Below are positions 44,701 to 57,247 of a stretch of 64,000 nucleotides of DNA, piece after piece. The position numbers were made by a program, and so were the translations under genes. Each line of letters opens with the position of its first letter. The stretch's first letter is position 1. The notes below the pieces were generated by a model, which did no database searches, had not been told where the DNA came from, and worked only from the letters and a program-made list of their open reading frames with translations. Source of the stretch: Nissolia schottii (lineage: Eukaryota; Streptophyta; Magnoliopsida; Fabales; Fabaceae); the NCBI GenBank assembly GCA_003254905.1, contig QANU01045404.1, positions 62,187 through 126,186 on the forward strand, in the 5' to 3' direction.

Positions 44701-47700
44701 AGTTAAATTAAGATTTGAGAGATTCCAATTATGGAAGTCAATTTTGGATGTTTTCCTAGGTGAACGAGATGTCAAGTTTAACCTAATTCCTAATTGATGA
44801 TTGTTATTGATAGTTTCACATTTTATAAAAGATATAAGAAAAATATGAGAGATTTGTTACATAAAATAAGAAATTATTAAAGATTAGAATTGAAAGTGAA
44901 ATTAGTTTATTATTATGTAAATTATTTGACGTAGATGGGTGTAAAATTCATACATGAGAGAGAAGTAATATTATGGAGGGATTGCAATTGTCCACAAAAG
45001 TTACATTTGTGGAGAACTTGAAATGTTGTAAACAAAAGTTATATTGTGGAGGGTATGTAATTTTGTCATCAAAACCATTGTTGGAGATTTTACAACTTTG
45101 TTTTTAAAAATTGCATTGGTAGATAGTTTTATTACATTGTCCTTAAAAGTTGCATTGATGAAGAGTTTGCAACTTTGTCTTTTAAAGTTGCATTGATGTA
45201 GAGTTTGTAATATTTTTTTTCTTCAAAAGTTGCATTGGAGAGTTTAAAACTTTTTCTTCAAAAATTGTATTGGTACATTATGTAACTCGTATGGGTACAT
45301 ACTTATTGTTATCGTCCCCTTATCTAAAGTATATCGTCCCCTTAACTAAAGTATAGTCATATATTAAAAGTTTTATGGGTGATTATGTAACCCGTAAGTA
45401 TGTGTACATATCGATGTCCTTTTGATATATTGGGTTAGAGAGAATTTGTTTTGTGAGTTCATTATGTTATTGACCTGTTATTCTAAGCACTCATGTATAG
45501 ATACGACACATTATAGAGACATTTTGGGTTCAATCTCAATTTGTCATTGTGTTGAGATTTTAAAATCTCATATAGCAGTTTGGGTGCATGTTTAGGCTAT
45601 TTTATTAGAAATTTCACATTGATCACTTATCATCGTGTAATTTAATAGTATCATGAGTATATTTTATGCATGATATAGATTTATACTCTTTTAGACATGA
45701 TTTCTATATTGTTGAGATGCTTGTCATTCCATTTTGAGCCATTTTGTTTAGAGTGTTTGTTCGATTTTGACATCCTATGGTAGTAACATATTGTGAATTG
45801 ATTTGGGTATTATTTCATAGTGATTTGATTTATGCTATCTAAGTAAGAGATTTTTAAAAATTCTGTGTGGACTAACAAAAAATCAATCTCACATTTTATT
45901 TTGAATTCGAATTAATTAGATGTCAAAATAATTAGAGTTTTATTAGTTTAACCCAATATTTGTTATCAATATTGCTATTTGGCTTACTAATGTTAAAACA
46001 ATTTTTATTAACGAGTATTGTTATGGGTTCGTGAGTATGACAATATGAGCTTGTTAAACGAGAGGACTTGGCCATCATGTTATTTTAGACTGGGAGATGA
46101 CCTTGTTCCCAAATCTTAGTTTCGATTTCTCTCGTCTACGATGTGATGGCATCTACAAAATGCATTATTTTGAACTATTCTAGGTATTCTTAATACCAAT
46201 TTTATGATTATTGTGGTAATTGTTGTTCTACTGTCTTGTAGTTAAGTTTTGGATAAAACTTAGATAAAGTTCTTTCTGCCCTAACATTCATTTCTGATTT
46301 TTAAATTACTTTTTTGTAAAAATAAAATATTCACATGTCAAAAGAATTTTTAAATTTGATCTATAGTTTGTCCTTATGTTTTTCAAAAGAATTTTGGGTT
46401 ATTGTTCAATGGGTTTTATTAATAAGTACCCTTTACATAATAAAGAAAAACTTTAATATTTTAACACATTAAATACATTAAAAACTTTAAATAATTTTGT
46501 CTTTTGGTTCATTAAATAATTTTGTCTTTGATTCCTTAGTAGGTGTCCTTTACAGATTTCTTATTTTTTCACAGGAAAATCCTTATTTGTTTTAGTTAAG
46601 ACCCAAAATTCCTTCAGTAGCATGTAACATAAAGATAGAAAAGGCCAAATTTTAAATTCTCACCTGCGAAAAAATATATTTCTCTGCACAATCCATGCAA
46701 CAAACACCTCCAAAATCCATTAGGAAAATATCCTTTTTCGACGCAATGCATCCACAATGCAATCCCTATTAAACCAAACCAAATTTAATTTAAAGATTGA
46801 TGATGATCCCGATATCAAGCGTACAATAGTGTATTCTACAAAAGGATATAATACTGAGTTTTGATTTGATTTTGAAATTGTAAATTTGAATCACTTTAGT
46901 ATTTAAATTTTAAAAATTATTTTTTAAATTTTAAAAATTAATTTTTTAATTTTTGAAATTATAAATTATAGATCTATTTAGTTCTTCATTTCAATATGAT
47001 TACTGTGTCATTACGTTTTCATTAATTTGTTATATTAAATGAGGTTGTCAGAATAACGAGTTGCAAATAAGTTTGGGGTATCACTTGAAGTTGAAAATCG
47101 CTTAACAACACTCCAAATTGCAAGTCTTTGTTGTTATTTGCTACCGTAGCTTCATTTGCAGCCATTGATGTTCACATAATCTTGTTTGCAATTTCAGGTG
47201 ATGTCACAACTCATTTACAACTATAGTGGCTGTTATAGTCTCGTTTAATATAACAAATCAACAAAAACATGAATGATAATGAATTCAATAACTAATTTGA
47301 CAATAACTCATATATTTCAAAATTTGAAAAGTCAATTGAAAATTTTTTAAGAACCAAAATATTCAAGATTATAGTTCTAATGAACAAAAAAAGAACATTA
47401 ACTCGATAAACGCTACCTATATAAAATAATAAAATGAACATACATACCATTTTGCAGATTGTACAAGAACTCCATCCACTGTTTTCCGCATGAAATGTCT
47501 TACAAAATGTACCATTCTCGTAGGCAGAGCTACATTCCCAAGAATCAAATTAGTTACATAACAAAATAATGGAAATAAATTTATCATAAATGATTTACGT
47601 GAAGAAACTATGCATGAAAATCAAATAAAAAAACTAATGTTTTGATTAAACCAAAACCATAACCTTTAGCAACAGACTTCCAGCCATTAAAACAAATTAC

Positions 47701-50245
47701 TACAACATCAATTAAATCGTTGCATGAAAATCTTATAGAATGAGAAACTTCACAAGCGATAGATTGAGGACCACAAGGAAACACAACCCACCCCACCCCA
47801 CCACCCCACACACAAATAATAATGATTTATACTAATATATGAAGCAGATACAAAAATTATATTTTATCTCTATTAATTATATTGCATTCTCTTTTTAAGT
47901 CTAGGATTAATAATCTATACATTTTTTTACTATTCAAGTCCAAAATTAATAATAAATAAATAAGTTTTTACTCAGCACCCACGGTCTCAACTCCACTACT
48001 CTCAAGTTTCAACCCACTAATCAAACATCCCTCTTTCTAAATTGTCTCAACTCTCCGATTTGCTTCCATTCTTCAACATCAAATATACACAAATTCATAA
48101 TGGAGCTGCCTCTCATGTTGAAGAACCAGAGAAAAAATTTGATTGAGAGCAGGCAAGGGATCCATGATTAAAACTTGGGATCGCACTGTCTGATAAGACT
48201 CATTCAATCCTTTCAAGAACTTGATGGCTCTATCAATCTCTCTTTGCTTCTTGATGTCATTGAATGCTCCACAAGAACGGGTCACAGTACATTTGCAACG
48301 AGGACGAAAAATGTCTAGTTCATCCCAAAGGACTTTTAAGTCAGTAAAAAATTGGGTAATCAATTGATCACCTTGTCTCATAGCTAAAATTTCTTCCTGA
48401 AGATCTGCGATCCTCAGCATGTCACCCTGAGAAAACCTCTCTTTAAGCTCACTCTAGACGTCACAGGCTTTGTTGATCCACAACATGCTTTGCGCGATCA
48501 AAGGTTCTACAGCACGTAGCAACCAAGAAAGGACCATGTGGTTGCACCTCTCCCATTGGCCGAAAAGAGAGGAGGAAGAAGCTGGCATAACAATGGAGCC
48601 ATCAACAAATTGTACCTTATTCTTGGAGAGCAGAGCCATCCTCATCGCCCTGGACCAGCTATGGTAATTCGCGACACTGAGGAGAGAAGACATAAGGATT
48701 AATGACGGATTCTCGTTCGGGTGGAGGTAATAGGGGGATGAAGGATTCTGAGCAGGATCAGATGGAGTTGTGAATGGAGGAACTTCAGCCATTGCAGCAA
48801 TTTCAGAAAATTGCAGAAAGAAACAAAGGTGAGAAAGATTGGAGAATTCGCAAGAAACAGGGGGATTCACCTAATGCAAGAACCCGAGAAAATTTGCAGC
48901 AAACATCAGTAGCAAGATCGAGTAATGGAGGTGAAATCGCAAGCCTGTGAATTCCTTACACACAAGGAACAACCATGGCAGCAAGATGAAATTGAAGAAG
49001 AAAATGAGGAGAGTAGCAGAAGCGAAGAAATCGTGATGATACCATGTGAAAATACGAATGAAATGGGAAAAGAATTCTCAATTCTCATCTGTGTCCAATA
49101 TATATACACAGATGATGAGCTTGATATGCAAACTTCATAGCTGAATGCTAACAACATAACTAACTTAACCACTTAACAACTTGTGGCTTCTGTTATATGG
49201 CAAAGTTGAAAAGCTTTGCTTATTCTCTATTAGACACACAAATAAACGTACTTTTTTATTTTATGTGCTTTCTTATAATTGAATATTAAGGTCGTCTGAT
49301 GGCAGAGTCAGTGATGCAATCCAATGACATTTTCACCGATCACAATGACATTTGCAAAGACACAAGTACTACAAAAGTAATTCATTAATTGAAGGCACTT
49401 ATATGAAGGGTCTGTCAAGGTCCAATAATAATAATAATAATAATAATTATAAAATTAACAAAATTAAGTGAGATATACCAAAAAAAATATGCAGATTCAT
49501 CAATATTAATTAAACAATGACCACAAATACCAAAAAAAAAAAAAACGATGACCACATGATTTTTATACGGAATACTTCATATTAATCGACAAAGAACTAA
49601 GTAAATCTAATGAATAAAATCATCAATTATGTTTGAGAAAAAATAATTAATAAACTACATCATAATCAATGTATCTCTAACATAATTCACATTAGATCAA
49701 TAAAAAAAATTATCATCACATAGTCCCCACATATAATTTTGTAAGATTGAACCCTAGTTAAAAAAAATATTAAAAAACCAGGTGTTTGCGCTGGGAAAAG
49801 ACGCACCTAACACACCCTTAAAATTGGCACATCATAAACCGATTTCAGAACTCCGAGGTGAGTTTTAAACCCGCCCTGAGCGGGTTGGATACGGCAAGTG
49901 TCTCACGGGTAGGGTAATTTATGTTGCCGTCCCTATCTAAAATTGGTTCTTCCATACCGATTTCGGAGTTCAGAACCCTACAAATGTCAATTATTTATTT
50001 TGGCCCCTAATTATGCAATAAACCATAATGGCACCCATAAAAAAGTGAATAGCCCAAAAAAAAACATATTAGAAAGCGTAATTAAGAGTGAAAGATAATT
50101 AGAGTGGAAATGATAATAATGCACATATATACCCGCATCGGTCACAGAGTTTGGCCAAACTGCCAGTGCTAAGTGGCCAACCATTTTTGAAGGTCTCGAT
50201 CTCTGATTTGCAGTGAAAGCAGTTGCTCATCTTCAAAGCATCCAT
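40878..50245 (-). CDS. Short VAL/HSI2-like B3 transcription factor (PHD-like plus B3, no CW domain)
   Basis: Seven exons reconstructed from GT-AG sites with unbroken phase: 50245-50133, 47529-47448, 46765-46664, 44389-44124, 43427-43328, 42079-41905 and 40957-40878, giving 305 residues. The N-terminal module matches the PHD-like Cys region of VAL repressors: CFHC (9-12), LCDRC (33-37), FCKTFH (46-51), C60/C63, HCGC (68-71) and C87-C91. The B3 domain runs from about 194 to 296: LFSKFLTPTD, NGRLVVPKKNAE, RFW...RMYILEG, then VGFYRIEPLG. VAL proteins bind RY motifs (CATGCA) and recruit Polycomb to silence seed genes. Full-length members reach about 800 residues with a CW zinc finger and EAR motif; here a stop follows B3 directly. 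The DNA-contact loop also differs (WTNCKGR where the family has WPNNNSR). Its product may be a competitor or a decaying duplicate. Expression is not shown by the sequence. Confidence 0.82.
41732..41773. repeat. (TA)n microsatellite in the last intron of the B3 gene
   Basis: About 20 TA units with one TG interruption. Confidence 0.9.
42467..42681. mobile_element. 215-bp MITE, copy 2
   Basis: Same length and ends as 14,212-14,426 (TGCTACACGTACACC ... GGTGTACATGTAACA), with scattered substitutions. It lies in the intron between exons 5 and 6 of the B3 gene. Confidence 0.75.
43545..44054. mobile_element. Probable MITE with AGGGTCAGTTTGG-type ends
   Basis: The left end AGGGTCAGTTTGGC and the right end AAACACGCCCT form a short imperfect inverted repeat of the kind seen in plant hAT and PIF/Harbinger MITEs. 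The interior is A/T-run-rich. No convincing target duplication. It lies between exons 4 and 5 of the B3 gene. Confidence 0.4.
44985..45270. repeat. Degenerate tandem repeat, unit about 50 bp
   Basis: AAAAGTTGCATTG and GAGTTTGTAACTTTG-like words alternate about six times. It is in the intron between exons 3 and 4 of the B3 gene. Confidence 0.6.
48076..49178 (-). mobile_element. Truncated Ty1/copia element (LTR, primer site, gag) in intron 1 of the B3 gene
   Basis: On the - strand: an LTR-like segment at about 49,178-49,045 (TGTTAAGTGG ... TTTTCACA, with TATATATATTGG inside), then the primer site TGGTATCA (49,044-49,037). A gag frame starts near 48,792 with PYYLHPNENPSLIL and NYHSWSRAMRMALLSKNK, the copia-like N-terminal gag domain. 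One in-frame TAG (at D-V-stop-S-E-L, near 48,456) breaks it. The frame then continues through the UBN2-like region to a stop at 48,079. No protease, integrase, reverse transcriptase or second LTR is present. It lies in the same orientation as the host gene. Confidence 0.75.
49423..49447. repeat. (AAT)n microsatellite
   Basis: About eight AAT units in intron 1 of the B3 gene. Confidence 0.85.
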
Positions 50246-51420
50246 TGAAGCACACAGTGAGAATACACAAACAAGCACACAATTGTGACAGTGAGACTGA
50301 ATAAAACACTTTTTTTGTTTTCAACAGCTTAACTTATATAGGAGTAACTGTTTGGTGTTGTTAGAGAAATAAAAAATTGTTTTTTTTTTGGTCTTATCTA
50401 TATTAATATAAATTCTTTTATATTTTTGATAAGATATTAATATATAATTTAATAATAGTTTAAAATATATCACGTAAAATTAGTCAAACAGTAATAACTG
50501 ACATAATTAATGCAATTAATTAATGTAATAAATATTGAAAAAAATATTAGTTTAATTTTGATACACTGATAGTATAAAAGATTTTTACATGGTCCTCTAA
50601 TTAATTAGTTTCATTTGAATGATATTTTAAATAGTGAGTATGACAGTCAATTATATTTGTTGATATATTAGTATATAATTGTATGACATGGTAAAACTCT
50701 TTGTCGGTGCATTTAAATTAAATTTATCAAATATACTAATTTTTCTTCTATTAAAAGCTAATTTTAAATTTGGCAAAGATCTCTCTCTCTTGTTATTTTA
50801 TTAAACCTTGTGGATAGATTTCCATAATGGTTTGTTGTGAATTATGAAATAATAAATAATTTCATAAAAATGATATTATTTATTTCTAATATGAATGGAA
50901 ATAAACTTTTCTCTTTTTCTATCTGAAATTACGTAGGACACGTTGAATATGTACAATTTTAGTGAACGTTGATACAATGGATTCCACCCTGTAAACTTTT
51001 AATAAATGGTCAAAATAATTTTAAAAAAACAAAACAAATTTGTTCTTTGTCTTATATAGTGATGAGAAAGTTTTGAATTTTTTCCATCCAAGTATATACT
51101 ACTAATAAATAATTTTGAATCTTCAAATTAATTTATTTAATTATGTTTTTAAATAAGTACTCTATAAATTTTATGTTGGATTCAGTGTGTGTATATTTAT
51201 ATATATGATTTGCTAACCTCCATAAGTTCACGTAGAGATTAGCAATACCTACATTTTATTTTAGATATTAATACCCCTTCATTCCTTTTATAACTCAACA
51301 TTTAAGAAACATTTAAGAGTAATTAATTTTGTAATTTTATTCAAATCATATTAATTAGTCTATTAACTTTTCTCTTCCTTCATAAAAACTATCTCTCTTC
51401 TATTGCTCTTTCATCTTTTA
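50246..51420. promoter_or_regulatory. Upstream region of the B3 gene, otherwise AT-rich
   Basis: The promoter should lie here by position. AT-rich with T-runs; no second gene seen. Confidence 0.3.
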
Positions 51421-51428
51421 CTTTTTTC

Positions 51429-51917
51429 TAGGTATGAACATGGGTCAGGTCAGGTCAGACCTGACCATGTTTTGGATCCGACTCGACTTTAGTGGGTCAA
51501 ATTAAGTTGGGTCAAATTTGATTTTTTTAGGTGGGTACTCGCTGGATTCACAACCCGTAGGGTCGGGTTGAGTTGACAGGTAATCCATCATTTTTTTTTA
51601 AAAAAATTAATTTTTTATAAAAAAAAATATATTTTTTAATTAAAAATATATATTATGTTCTGATGCATAAAATCATCTTAGGCCAAAAAAAATACTTTTT
51701 GTTTTTTAATATATATATATATATAAAATAATAAAATAAAATGGCAAGTCGGCGAATCAGATTAGTTTTGACAAGTTGGACCTGACACCCGACCCAACAC
51801 AAGTGATGGGTCAGACGAGTTCGACCCATCGACCTGTTGACCCGACCTAACCTAACCCAAATGGAGTTGGGTCGGGTTAACGAGTCGGCAGATCACACCC
51901 ACCTGCTGAACACCCTA
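51429..51917. mobile_element. hAT-type non-autonomous element with perfect 8-bp target duplication
   Basis: Ends TAGGTATGAACATGGGTC and GCTGAACACCCTA are imperfect inverted repeats. Both flanks are CTTTTTTC (51,421-51,428 and 51,918-51,925). The arms are rich in GGGTCGGGTT/AACCCGACCC words that can pair, and the centre is AT-rich. At 489 bp it has no transposase. The 8-bp duplication and the ends point to hAT. Confidence 0.85.
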
Positions 51918-51925
51918 CTTTTTTC

Positions 51926-52593
51926 CTCTTATGCTAAATTGTTGAATTTGAATTATCTTAAATACTTTTCGAATTTCTTTTACCATAAACTATTAATTTA
52001 TTTAATCTCTATCTAATTATTTTCTTCGCTTACGATCTCTATTTAGTGTCACGATATCTCAGGTTTATACTTAAAAATATGACGTATTAACGTGTCGATT
52101 ATAACCCAGAAATTCTTTCTAATCTCAAGTAAAACATTATTGTTTTTATATAGATGATTTGTCTATGTATTAATACTAAGAGTTACATAAACTATTGTTT
52201 TTCCTTCCCCTTCAGTGGATCATCGAACTAGCGTATATGCAAGCACAAGTAGATCATAAATTAAAAATTATTATTCCATCAATCTTAGTTAGTTACGAAT
52301 TCAAAATAAAATTATTAACTTGTTTAATTGAGATTTTAAATTTTAAATTTTATTTATGTAAGACAAAAATGAAATAAAAAAATTATTCAACTAAAAAAAA
52401 TAGTAAGTATTAATTAGGTGAAAGAAAAAAATGCATTGAAGACACAAATTATTAAAGAGATAGAAAATGTTAGTGTCATTAATGTAGATTAAACAAAATT
52501 ATAAAATTAACTTTTAAATGTTGAGTTAAAAGAAAATGTGCAGTGTCTAAAATAAAATGTGAACATTGTTAACATCTTTATGTGAAGGTTAGA

Positions 52594-52625
<32 letters not shown>

Positions 52626-54006
52626 GTTACTAATGATTTAAAATGTAATTTAATATTTTCTTCTTATATAATTACAATTATGTTGGAGCTTGTTACGGAC
52701 TGGGGCATAAAGGTCTATCCTAACCACCCCAAGACCCAGACCCACCCATACCCTAAGTATGAAACATTATCTGATTACTTGAGCGTTGGAGTGTTTACAG
52801 ACTAATGTCTCAAATCTTTTATAGAAGTTATTGAAAGTAAAACATAAGTGTCTCAAATCTTAAACTAATGTGAACTGATACCTCTACATATTTGGGGAAA
52901 ATCCATTTATCTCGAAAAGTTTCTCACAGTGAATTTCCACTTTAGTCCACCAGTAAACCTTAGCATACTTATATTATTACATAAATGTTTATAAACAATG
53001 AAAAGGATGTAATACTTCTTCATCCCAATTTATTTTGATCAATAACATGCTTTTAAAGAAGAGCAGTACTAGACAGCCCGAACGGGCTTTCCGAACACAA
53101 CCTGCCCGATACACTTGTCTTTGCTTAATTAGAGAGGGATTAAAAAATAATAATAATAATAAACTAAATTAAATTTACGATATAGAAAATAAACTTCAGA
53201 ACCAATAAAATGCAACCAAACAGTTGTTGTTGTCTGGAAAGTTGTCGAGCTGACAAACTTTTTTCTTTAAAGACGAGTAAATATTATTGGAGATTTCTCA
53301 CCTATTCTGTGATATTTAATTTACTTATTTTTTATAATTTTATAATTAAATTTATTAATTATTATTATTTTTTTATGATCTAACATAACATAATAATAAA
53401 TTTTATAATTTAATATAATAAATTAATATTTTTTAATATAATATTTATAAAAAAATATATTATAAACTCAAATAATTTATAAATTTTTTAACTTATTATA
53501 CGTTAATTCTTTTAATGATTTAATTAATAAACTTTTTTTACAATCATATAAAATATGATATAATAATAAAAATTAATAAATTTAATTATAAAAATTATTA
53601 AAAATAAATAAATTAAATACCATAAGATATTTAATCATAAGATAACAAAAAAAGTCACCGTATTAACTATTTAATTGCATGTGAAAAACTCTATTGGCAT
53701 ACGCGACTAAACCTAGGTTCTGGGCGCTCGTAAAGGACACTTGCATAAAGTTAAAATATAATTGTGATAAATGACACTTGCATTTTAAGAAATAACAATA
53801 TAAAATAAAATATATTAATAAGTTACATCTCTCAATTTCCCATTTTTCCTATTTTTCCATTAATTTCGAGAGAACTGGGAGAAGTCAAAAAAAAAAAAAA
53901 AGGATTTAGCTACAACGATGATTTAAAAAAAACAAGATATATATCAATTGCTAGCAAGGTCAAGCGTAAATTTTTTCTTAAGTGATGATAACAGTCGTCC
54001 AGCTAT
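51926..54006. other. Very AT-rich intergenic region, no gene seen
   Basis: Contains a (TA)n run at about 52,594-52,620. A short stretch at 52,685-52,800 includes TACTTGAGCGTTGGAGTG, nearly the word found in the LTR-like block at 2943-2959, so it may be another gypsy LTR fragment. No coding frame supported. Confidence 0.4.
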
Positions 54007-55769
54007 TCATTCATAGAGAGATTTTGCAGACTGGACTCTCACTTTTTTGTTTTCATTCTTCACCACTTTCTCAATTGACTTCTCATTTGCGGACATAGCT
54101 TTTGCTATTGCTTTCATCTTTCTGACATTTTTGGATCTCTTCATAGGCCTTCCTTTCTGCTTCATCTTCCTGTTTCAGAAAACGTCCAAAATTTAGAGCA
54201 AATATAAAGCAATCTTAACTGTTAGATAGTAATTTACACATCGAGTATGAATTTAATAACTAATATTTAATAATAAGTATCAATGTGCAAGATTGGGTAG
54301 AACGTGTTTACTCCACTCCATACTTAAGGTGCCACCAAGTTAAATAAACTCCCAAGGAAAAAACTCTGATTTATTGACTCGTGCATTTGGTACTTTAGGA
54401 CATTGTTCAACATATAAGACATGTCAAAACAGAACAACAAAACAAGCACAAGTATTAAAGAAAAATATCATTCATATGTTGTTGATTAAATCCAAAACCA
54501 AACACCTAATGCACTAGAAGAAATAAGCTCAAGTTATCAACTCAGCAAACTGACTGTAAGTTTGACACAGAATTTTGAGGTGCTAACTTCAGTACGACGT
54601 TAAAAATATTTGTGATAGTAGAGATTGAGTGGGATATAATTTTGTGAGAAGCTCCCAATGGGAAGCAGTTCATGCTGTAGCATTATAAGTTTTGATGTCA
54701 CGATTATAACTTTTATACCATATCTGTAGTCTGTAACGTTTGAAAAGGGCTGCAAGCTTCCAACTTTCTATCTTTCAGCGCACTTTTACATTAGCAAAAA
54801 ACGTTAAACATAAACTACTGATCAGCATTGACAACAATTTGTTGAAAACAAGATGTATTCCTTTTCTAATTAATATCATTACCAACACTAAATTATTAAG
54901 AATTTCGCTTTGATACATTCATGAATGAAAAAAAATTTCACGCTTCTAATCGTGTAATTGTAGCATCATACAAAAGTGTTTGGCTTTTATAATCATTACT
55001 TCGAAAGTAACAAATATAGTAGCATATGATTGAAAGTTAGTAAACTCTTTAAATAATTTATCAAACTTAATCTGCATTTTCATGTTATATTATAATGATC
55101 AAAGGAATGGCAAAACAAGATATGCACTCTGCTATGGAAAATTTCTTGATATCAGCAACACACAATATACCAGGCACTAGTCACACACTGACACCCATAT
55201 CCTTGCAACTTATTGGACATCAAACTAATTAGGGGAGTGAATTGCAATTTAAAAATATATGTAATATGCAAGAGGGGACCTAAATAGCATTGCATATTCA
55301 ACTCTAAAATATTTTTGAAATACTTCATATCTAAAATAATGTATGATTACTGATTAAAGCAAACGCACAAAGAGTACTCTGCTGAATGAGGGAGCAGTGA
55401 GGATTACTTACAAATTGGTAGAACCGGAAACCGTGTTTTGGGCTCCACACTCTGATGTATCCATTGCTGCAATGCAAGCAAGCAATTCTCATTTTTAAAA
55501 AATTAAAAAAAAATAAATAAATAAATAAATAAAAACCAACAAACCACAATTCTAAGAAAACAGGCATCACTAAAACATCAAATCGAATTATTTTCATTGT
55601 TATTTGGGAATTGGAAGCAGATGAGTTAAATAAAATTGAAAGATCAAAAAAATTAGAGCGGAAAAGTAAGTGAGGGTTGCTTACCTTGAGGTGCATCGGA
55701 GACCGATGGCTCGTCAGCGTCCATCGAAACGGCGCCGTTTCTCTTCCTCTTGTTCCTGTTTTTCGCCAT
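54007..55769 (-). CDS. Small Lys/Arg-rich conserved plant protein (100 aa, three exons)
   Basis: Exons 55769-55685, 55466-55412 and 54169-54007 join with GT-AG sites and matching phase to encode 100 residues. It starts MAKNRNKRKRNGAVSMD and ends QSAKSLYE. A very basic block GRPMKRSKNVRKMKAIAKA is followed by a Lys/Glu stretch. The two basic clusters look like nuclear or nucleolar targeting signals. I believe the arrangement (short basic start, variable Ser/Thr linker, KGRPMKR-type block, SLYE end) is conserved among uncharacterised plant proteins, but this is from memory and no function is known. The start is the only ATG at the head of the phase-consistent exon chain. The first intron is 218 bases, the second about 1.24 kb. 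Confidence 0.8.
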
Positions 55770-56746
55770 TGTGTAGACGATGAGGCGGCGAAGAATGCAG
55801 AAACTGCGGTTCCGTACTTTAGCTGAAGATGAAGGTTAATTAGGGGGGATGGACTGACCCGACCCGAATTTGACCTAACTGGTACCCGATTTAGTCCAAT
55901 AAATTTTCATAGGACTTCAGAGAAAGGTTACTGTTTTATTGGTTCAGGCCCAATAAGCTACACAATGGAAGGGAAGACTCACTAGTCTACTAATGCAAGT
56001 CATTTGAGCTTACCATACATCTTTTTACAAATGTTATATTGAAAAGTATTAATTTATCACATTAAATTATATAATCCATCAATATGTCATATTAGATCAT
56101 GGAATGATAACAAAATTTGATAAATTTAATTATAAAATTATAAAAAAGTAATAAATTGAGTAACATAGGATATTTATCCCGTGGGGTAAGTGGGAAACCA
56201 CCAAAAAAACATTACATCGCACATAATCGAATAAATAAGCAAATGTTACAACATTCATAAACAAAAATTACAACACACATAAACTTTACACTATACCAAA
56301 ATATTACAAAACATGGAAAACAACTTAAATTAGAGATGAATACCCTAGTTCATGCTCGTCATAACGTCTTAATGAGAAAAAAAATGAAAACAAATTGAAA
56401 AATATGGCAAAAAGGAAAAAAAAATTTGCAAGAAACGAAAATAAACTAAAGAAGAAAAAAGAAATGGAGAAAGATAAAAAGAGAATAATGACAAATAAAT
56501 AGAGTTTGTACCTGAAAAAATTGAGGAAAAAAAGATAAAGAGAGAGTGGGTAAGAAAAAAAATAAAAAAAATGCAAAAGAAAGTGGAGAGAGGAGGTGCA
56601 CAAGTGAGGGAGAGTGGGAAAGGAGTGAGAAAAATAATATTTAATGTGAGTGTTTAACATGTGTACAATTTTTGCGTCTCCACATGACATTTTCCTTATT
56701 TTTATTTGTTAACACAAAACTCTGGTTTTCTTCCAAAAAGAAAACA
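55770..56746. other. Upstream flank of the small basic gene, then A-rich sequence
   Basis: The first 100 bases probably hold its promoter and 5' UTR. From about 56,320 to 56,640 the + strand is an A/G-rich low-complexity stretch that gives spurious Phe/Ser/Leu frames on the other strand. Confidence 0.4.
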
Positions 56747-56903
56747 AAAACAAAACTGTGGTGAATAAAAGCAAAACCTAAATCCTAGCATTCGAAACAA
56801 GACATAAAAAAAAAACACCTTCCTANAAACAAAACTGTGGTGGATAAAAGCAAAACCTAAATCCTACCATTCGAAACAAAACATAAAAAAAAACACCTTC
56901 CTA
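56747..56903. repeat. About 77-bp direct repeat on both sides of an assembly N
   Basis: AAACAAAACTGTGGTG ... ACACCTTCCTA occurs at about 56,747-56,825 and again at 56,827-56,903, separated only by the N at 56,826. It probably reflects overlapping contig ends that were not merged. Confidence 0.85.
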
Positions 56904-57116
56904 ATATTATTTTATTTTAAAAATATAAAAAAGTATTAAATTTTTATATTTTATATTTATTTATTTTGGAGCGAGTTTTCTTTATTCTAATTAGCTGTTA
57001 TTTAATTTATTATTGTTGAGTTTCAAAAGCTAAACCCAACACATATTATATACAAGAGATAAATTTTTGCACAAACTATGATATGGGTCATTTGAAAAAC
57101 TAAGCCAAACATGCTA

Positions 57117-57247
57117 GGACCTGTTTGTATTTAGAGTCAGAATCGATTCTGATAAAGAGGAGAAAATTTCCCATTTCTTATACAGTGCATCATGAGGAGA
57201 ATTCAGGAAGGTGTGTCTTCAGGTTTCTATGTGCAAACCAAACAGGC
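57117..57247. mobile_element. Probable small MITE (about 130 bp)
   Basis: Begins GGACCTGTTTGTATTTAG and ends ATGTGCAAACCAAACAGGC, an imperfect inverted repeat of the CCTGTTTGG type common in plant MITEs, with TA beside both ends. Confidence 0.5.

Noticed and set aside
56325..56690. 121-residue Phe/Leu/Ser-rich - strand frame resembling a membrane protein
   Set aside because: It lies in an A/G low-complexity run, which gives Phe and Leu codons by chance.
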